Below, piece by piece: positions 20,134 through 24,872 of a DNA stretch of 24,872 nucleotides (positions are counted from its first letter, which is position 1; each line of letters opens with the position of its first letter). Under the pieces are notes generated by a model. That model saw nothing but the letters and a program-made list of their open reading frames with translations. It ran no database searches and was not told the DNA's origin. Position numbers and translations under genes: made by a program. The stretch comes from Nemertoderma westbladi. Taxonomy: Eukaryota; Xenacoelomorpha; Nemertodermatida; Nemertodermatidae. Location: contig JAUCBJ010000954.1 in the NCBI GenBank assembly GCA_032718475.1, forward strand, positions 1 through 24,872. The letters run 5' to 3'.

Positions 20134-21341
20134 TGTAAAAGCTTTTGTGGGATAACTGATACGTTTGCCTTTGCTGGCCAGTTCCCCCCCCGGTCGCTAA
20201 AATACTCTCAAAGGGATTTATAACTAAAATAGTGCAAGCTACCAGCTTATTGGCTGATGTGCTGTACGGAGATATCTGGGCTCAGTTTAATCGGCCAACT
20301 AGCTTAGAGAGGTTGCCTTAGCCTTGCTGTTCGTGTCAGCCAATAGAATTTGCGTAGGCGTTGATTTCGACCTATCCCAGCGCTACTGAACTGAATTTCC
20401 TATCTTTATGCTCATCCTCTGTGTTGAACGGGGCTTCGTGGAATAAGAGTTTTTGGTATACTCGTATAGTAGTAGTAGTCATATGATTTTATATGATTCT
20501 GTTGTTGTGTTCCCATTTTCGCCATAACACCGGCTTTTTGGGAAGAACTCTAGTAAAACTGCTTAAATTATCGAAAGTATAAACTGTTACCTAACTTAAA
20601 TCACTCAATAACTCACTGATTAACATACTCACTTAATTTAATTGCATTAATCATATTGTTTGTACTGTTATTTTACCGTCAGTTATTAATTGTACCTATT
20701 TGTTGATGGAAATATTGCTCTTTGGATAATACGGATAAATCACCCAAATTCCCAATTTTCTTGATACACTACAGGTTAGAGAGACCGGCTATACATAACA
20801 ATTGCGATTTATATTAATGTGGTGTGTATTGAATCCAATGTTATTTAGCAGACCCTACGTGAGTCAATTGCTGCTCTCTTTATGTGTGATCAAATATACT
20901 GACTGTCGGCAGAATAGTGTGTATGATTGTGATTGGTAACAAAGTATTTCCTAAAGAATACGCTTTATACTTCAATCATAAGCAGTATCGTTGCGTTTTA
21001 GTATAAGTCTTAGTTCTGTTTAAATAGATAAAGCGCCACGTCCTAAAGGAACTGTTAATATTTCCCGAAAGCCAATAATATCTGTCAGGAATTAATTATT
21101 AACGATCTATCGAATAATACAGTAGGTATACACTGCAACCTTACACTGCAATAATAAAATTTAAGCATCCGAATTCAGTCTCCCGGGTGTAGATCCATCG
21201 GGTGAATGATCGCGCATGGGCTGACTTCGGCTAGTGTTTTGCGTATTAGCATAAAATATTGTCGTATGCTAAAGTGGTTTTAATTAACAAAAAGACATAT
21301 AAATTTTGGCAGGTTAAACTGCTAAAGGTCTTCAAAAGCGC

Positions 21342-21440
21342 GAACAGTAACAGTTTATATGTATTGCAGTGTAGGTATTAAATACAGTTTAATACTGTTC
21401 TGACGAACAGTAACAGTTTATAATCTTATTGCAGTAGGCA
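21342..21440. repeat. 63-bp direct repeat
   Basis: CGAACAGTAACAGTTTATA occurs at 21341 and again 63 bases later. In both places it is followed within 15 bases by TATTGCAGT or TTATTGCAGT and a short GTAGG. Confidence 0.65.
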
Positions 21441-21689
21441 ATAAGGTTGCAAAATACCGTAGTGACTGGTAAAACTGAACCGGTACTTTGTAGGTCAGTA
21501 GGCCTAACTGTCATCACTGGTACCGGTACTGCTGTATAAGTACATTTAGTATTATTCGATTTGATTATTGTATACTGGTAGGTCTTAGTACTTAATCAGG
21601 GACTGCAGCCCTGAATTTTTATTGAGATTTTACCTATTTCTGTCGGTTTTATTTCCTAGTAGGCTAATATTGAGCAGAAGGCGTGTGAC

Positions 21690-22285
21690 CCTGCTCAGAT
21701 TGTTCAGATAATTGTAGGCTGAGCTGCTGTCTGACTGTTGTTGAGTTTGGAGAGATTGCGGTGTGTGTAGAGTTTGTCTGATAAAGTGCCGTTAGTAAGT
21801 TGGGGCAGCCATATGCGGTAAGGTCAATCCCCTCTTAAAGAATAAGTCGTACTACCGTGTTAGAACGCATACTAACTAACAGTTTCAGAGTCTGCATATA
21901 CTGTAGTTTATCTAGGCTTGATCGTAGTCTGCCAGTGTTTTAGCCTGTGTTTGTTTGTGTGGTCTGTTCAGGTACCGTAATAGTTATTACTCAAATATTT
22001 GTAGGCTGGATTGTTGTCTAGCTATTCTTAGGCCTGAAGGGATTGCTGCGTGTGTAGAGTTGGTCTGATAAAGTGCCGTTAGTAAGTTGGGGCAGCCATA
22101 TGCGGTAAGGTCAATCCCCTCTTAAAGAATAAGTCGTACTACCGTGCTAGAACGCATACTAACTAACAGTTTCAGAATCTGCACATACTGTAGTTTGTTT
22201 AGGCTTGATAGTAGTTTGCCAGCGTTTGGTTTGTATTTGTTTGAGTATTCTGTACGGGTAGCGTAATATTTATTATTCAGAGTTT
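21690..22285. repeat. 287-bp tandem repeat with a near-identical 114-bp core
   Basis: Two units with period 287 bp, plus the start of a third near 22248. The core at 21776-21889 recurs at 22063-22176 with a single difference (T at 21860, C at 22147). The sequence on either side within the unit is clearly more diverged, with a substitution every few bases. Core landmarks are GTGCCGTTAGTAAG, GGCAGCCATATGCGG, AGGTCAATCCCCTC and GAACGCATACTAACTAAC. No open frame and no known RNA family is recognised. Confidence 0.85.
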
Positions 22286-23204
22286 ATGCGATTATTCGCA
22301 ACATTCATGTCCCCAAGTTTATTCCTACAGTAATTGTGCTTGTTATACATACCGTTATAGTTAAACTAACCCCGGTACTACATCAGGGCTGCTCGGCGTA
22401 GGTAAAGACTGGAGATTTTGTGCTTCGGTCACTCCAGCAGATGCCGTGGTTCTTTTAACTGTTCAAGTATATTTAACTACTGATTATTTGTTATACCGGT
22501 ACTTGTACCTAATTTAGGGTTTAGTGTACAGTGCTTTCCGAAGTAATTAGTGTAGGCAGTATATTTGTGTTGTAAAGTGGTTGATAGGCACATTCGTTAG
22601 CTCTATTAGCTTCTGGGTAGGAACAATCCGTGATACATAACGTAGTACCTATAGCGATACGGTTATAGGTCGTCAGGCGGTGGTATTTTCCTATCTGGAC
22701 AGTACAATATATTTACTACTACTTATTATTTCAAATACCGTAGTACCCTGTCCGTTGTAATAACCAGAAATCTAACCCTTTGTTAGGCTGGTTGTAGACT
22801 TCCTGTAAAATTACCCTAAAAAATTCGTACGTAATATTTTGTTGTGTTTAATTAGAGAATTAATCTCACCCGTATAGTAAGTAATTTGTAGTAATTAAGT
22901 AACTTAGGTAAATTAGAATTATCAGTTTTAGTGTCAAATAAATAGCACTTCACTGAGAGGCGTTCAGCTTCTGTGTAGTGACTCCCCCAGAAATAATAAC
23001 ATTTATTTCAAATATTGACAAAAAACCCATTTAAACGGGTATATAATTATTATAAATCAACTCAAACGATTTATAAATAGTAGGCCTACCAGACAACAAC
23101 TAGGTCTCAATATCAGTTGGACTACTGCTTAAATAACGGTAATAAAGTAAGTTAAAGTAACTAAGTAATCCTAAAATATTCAGGAATTCAATTATTCTAA
23201 AAAT

Positions 23205-23460
23205 AATTGACATACCGGTACCTACCATAGGCTTATTATATTTATTTCTATAAATTTGAGCTGAAATCATACCGGTACTCTGTAATTAATTCTAGTTCAT
23301 AATTATACTTATATACTATAACTGTAAGCTGTATACCGGTATTCACTATAGGCCTACTATATATATATATATATTTGTGCTAAAATTATATACCGGTACT
23401 CTGTGACAAATCTAGTCTGTAATAATACTTATATATATTATAAGCATACCGGTATTCTAA
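23205..23460. repeat. 121-bp tandem repeat carrying paired ACCGGT palindromes
   Basis: ACCGGTACTCTGT at 23271 recurs at 23392, and the ACCGGTA at 23214 recurs at 23335 (both 121 bp apart), with a further copy at 23448. Intervening sequence (for example TTATACTTATATA and TAATACTTATATA) also matches. It lies just upstream of the start codon of the 23593 ORF, in the presumed leader. Confidence 0.75.
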
Positions 23461-23592
23461 TATATTGTATATATATCACGTTACACTGAGTAACGGTACC
23501 GGTAATAAATCGCTAGGCTTGCGGTCATACTGAATTACTAGACTTGCTTTAACTGAAAATATAGTAGTAGACATTCAACTGTATAACTAAAC

Positions 23593-24872
23593 ATGTCTGA
23601 CACTCAGCAAAACCTGTCAGACAGTCTGATCGATACAACTATCTGTGATTCAGATAGGAGTGTGGAGCGAATAAGAAAAGAGTTCGGCTCACCTCCTACT
23701 GTAAAAAAGGTCATCCCTCCAGTAGTATCAGACCCTAGGCTAGTCCACCATAGGTCCATCATAGGCACTCGGGCACAGGTAAAACGGGACCAAGAGGCAG
23801 TTGTCCTATCGCAGCAACATCTTGGTCAAGAACCTACTTCCCAGCGACCCGATAGCTCCAGCAGTTCGGATACTGTAGAGTTGACTCCCGAACATGGAGT
23901 GCAGATGGCTGATACAGTCTACTCGGACCCCCTTCTTACTCTTCCTGCTGCAGTGCTAACTACTATATTCATTGCGGTGGAGGAACATCAAGCCGACTGG
24001 GCGAAGAATAAGCGAGCGACCCAAGATAATTACGCGGGATACGCCAGGGAAGAATTGATATCTATTGTTGAATCACAATGGAACTTTCCCGGACTCGGAC
24101 TTCCGTTGGATCTGTCCGAGGCTACTTGGGAAGATATACACAGGATGGGAGTGGCTAAAGATACAATGGATCCAGCTGTTTGGAAGAGGTCGGCAGCAGG
24201 ATATGTGCAGGGATTCTTCGGATCCTTGGATCGATTGGAAGGACAACTGTTTCGACAACCTCACGGACCTCAAGAGCAGGAAGAACTGCTATATCAAATA
24301 CGCGAAAGAACCCTACGCATACGACTAATCCTCTCAGCCTTTGAGGAAACTTCCAAAAGAAGACAGGACACGTCGCTGCAGGTGGCTGTCAAAACTTGGC
24401 TACATCGGGTAGATCTCAAAGTACAGGAAACGGCCCAGTGGAAATCCCAGCTGGCTGAGAGATCAACTTATGAAGAACCAACTGATGTCACCCTTCCTCA
24501 AGCGGAAAGCGAAGAGGCCGCCGAGAAACCGCGAACTAGAGACGCTATCGACATTTATTTGTCCGACTATCAGCGATTCCTAGGAGACGAAGAGTTGAGG
24601 AGACGGCTGTCTGGACTTTCCCCTAATAGTGAAGGAACCAAGCTTGTATTGGACTCAATCGATGCCGAAATGTTAGCTGCAAACCAAGCTGAATGTGATG
24701 AAAAACTCCGTCTCACTAGAGTCCGAGAAGAACAAATAAAGAAAAGACGGATAGAGGAACAAAAGGCGGCGGCTATGGCAGAAGCAGAAGCAGAAAGAAA
24801 GGCAGCGGCTGCAGAAGCAGAAGCAGAAAGAAAAGCAGCAAAGGCAGCTACGGCAGAAGCAGAAGCAGAAAG
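23593..24872 (+). CDS. Unidentified long ORF, possibly Gag-like, 3'-incomplete
   Basis: Starting at ATG 23593 (AAC at -3 to -1, in-frame TAA at 23584), the frame is open for all 426 complete codons to the window edge. No protein family is recognised. Residues 1-110 are polar and low in order, with an SSSSSD stretch near 91-96. Residues about 120-290 look helical, with regularly spaced Trp and charged residues (DWAKNKRATQDNYAGYAREE, ATWEDIHRMG, FFGSLDRLEGQLF). Residues 317-360 contain DIYLSDYQRFLGDEELRRRL. From about 372 a highly charged coiled coil begins and turns into AEAEAERKAA repeats. A retroelement Gag, perhaps BEL/Pao-like, would fit the position behind a long leader and the coiled coil, but no zinc knuckle, protease or RT is in view. 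Codon use is unbiased. A host gene remains possible. Confidence 0.8.
   Translation, partial: MSDTQQNLSDSLIDTTICDSDRSVERIRKEFGSPPTVKKVIPPVVSDPRLVHHRSIIGTRAQVKRDQEAVVLSQQHLGQEPTSQRPDSSSSSDTVELTPEHGVQMADTVYSDPLLTLPAAVLTTIFIAVEEHQADWAKNKRATQDNYAGYAREELISIVESQWNFPGLGLPLDLSEATWEDIHRMGVAKDTMDPAVWKRSAAGYVQGFFGSLDRLEGQLFRQPHGPQEQEELLYQIRERTLRIRLILSAFEETSKRRQDTSLQVAVKTWLHRVDLKVQETAQWKSQLAERSTYEEPTDVTLPQAESEEAAEKPRTRDAIDIYLSDYQRFLGDEELRRRLSGLSPNSEGTKLVLDSIDAEMLAANQAECDEKLRLTRVREEQIKKRRIEEQKAAAMAEAEAERKAAAAEAEAERKAAKAATAEAEAE
24778..24872 (+). repeat. In-frame GCAGAA minisatellite within the long ORF
   Basis: Three units open with GCAGAAGCAGAAGCAGAAAG, at 24778, 24811 and 24853, separated by variable AAG/GCA codons. 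It encodes AEAEAERKAA-type coiled-coil repeats and continues past the window edge. Lengths differ by whole codons, as expected for a translated repeat. Confidence 0.85.

Larger units (their letters stand above)
20134..23592 (+). mobile_element. Putative 5' LTR/leader region of a retroelement
   Basis: The region starts exactly where copy F breaks off, with TGTAAAAG, and ends at the start codon of a long open frame. It has no coding frame of its own. It contains a 63-bp direct repeat (about 21342-21440), a 287-bp tandem repeat (about 21690-22285), a 121-bp ACCGGT-bearing tandem repeat (about 23205-23460) and a short hairpin with CTGGAG/CTCCAG arms (22410-22438). An LTR beginning TG, followed by a leader and a Gag-like ORF, would fit. 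I could not identify the LTR end, a primer-binding site or the second LTR, which would lie outside the window. The first 1.2 kb (20134-21340) shows nothing distinctive. Confidence 0.45.

Noticed and set aside
21776-21889. Possible tRNA-derived A and B boxes (TAGTAAGTTGG and AGGTCAATCCC) in the 114-bp core
   Set aside because: The spacing is only about 27 bases, both boxes mismatch the consensus at several positions, and no tRNA cloverleaf can be drawn. Not called as a tRNA or SINE head.
24065-24328. 87-codon plus-strand frame and a 66-codon minus-strand frame (24073-24273)
   Set aside because: Both lie within the 426-codon ORF that starts at 23593 and are in other frames.

Overview
The window looks like nuclear DNA from an animal, most likely a marine invertebrate. 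It is AT-rich and packed with transposable elements. Its only recognisable host gene is a metazoan-type alpha-adaptin with GT-AG introns. I cannot fix the phylum. The abundance of the palindromes ACCGGT and TAGGCCTA is only a loose hint, and no rRNA, tRNA or mitochondrial marker is present.

Host gene (4821-7812, minus strand). Three exons, all joined in phase 0, encode the first 473 residues of the AP-2 clathrin adaptor alpha subunit. The start codon is at 7812. The gene runs off the left edge: no further exon is recognisable in 1-4820, so its third intron is at least 4.8 kb long. That intron holds a non-autonomous hAT-like element (1802-3050, 8-bp target duplication) which itself carries a foldback element (2613-2960, probable 9-bp duplication). 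Relatives of the foldback also lie in intron 2 and upstream of the gene. The upstream side (7813-9000) has low-copy GC-rich repeats.

Middle (9700-12500). There is a decayed CR1/L2/Jockey-like LINE reverse transcriptase on the minus strand (9746-10830), then an approximately 1.1 kb element with inverted ends (10967-12054) and no intact gene.

Repeat cluster (12508-20133). Six copies of one non-autonomous family occupy this stretch. Their structure matches Helitron2/Helentron-type rolling-circle elements: asymmetric inverted ends, a hairpin at each end, no target duplication, and insertion between A and T. Copies E and F both sit inside copy D, ten bases apart. Copy A carries a 5'-truncated RTE-like LINE with a 7-bp target duplication. 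Each full copy has seven RFX X-box-like palindromes (type GTTGCCATGGAAAC) about 150 bp apart. Copy C has ten, so I count 39 in the cluster.

Right side (20134-24872). Copy F breaks off at about 20133 into unrelated DNA that begins TGTAAAAG. This is followed by a 3.4 kb non-coding leader with several tandem repeats, including a 114-bp core present twice with one mismatch. From 23593 an uninterrupted reading frame of 426 codons runs off the right edge. I read 20134-24872 as the 5' part of a retroelement (leader plus Gag-like ORF) inserted into copy F, but LTR boundaries, primer-binding site and enzymatic domains are not visible here, so the class is unproven.
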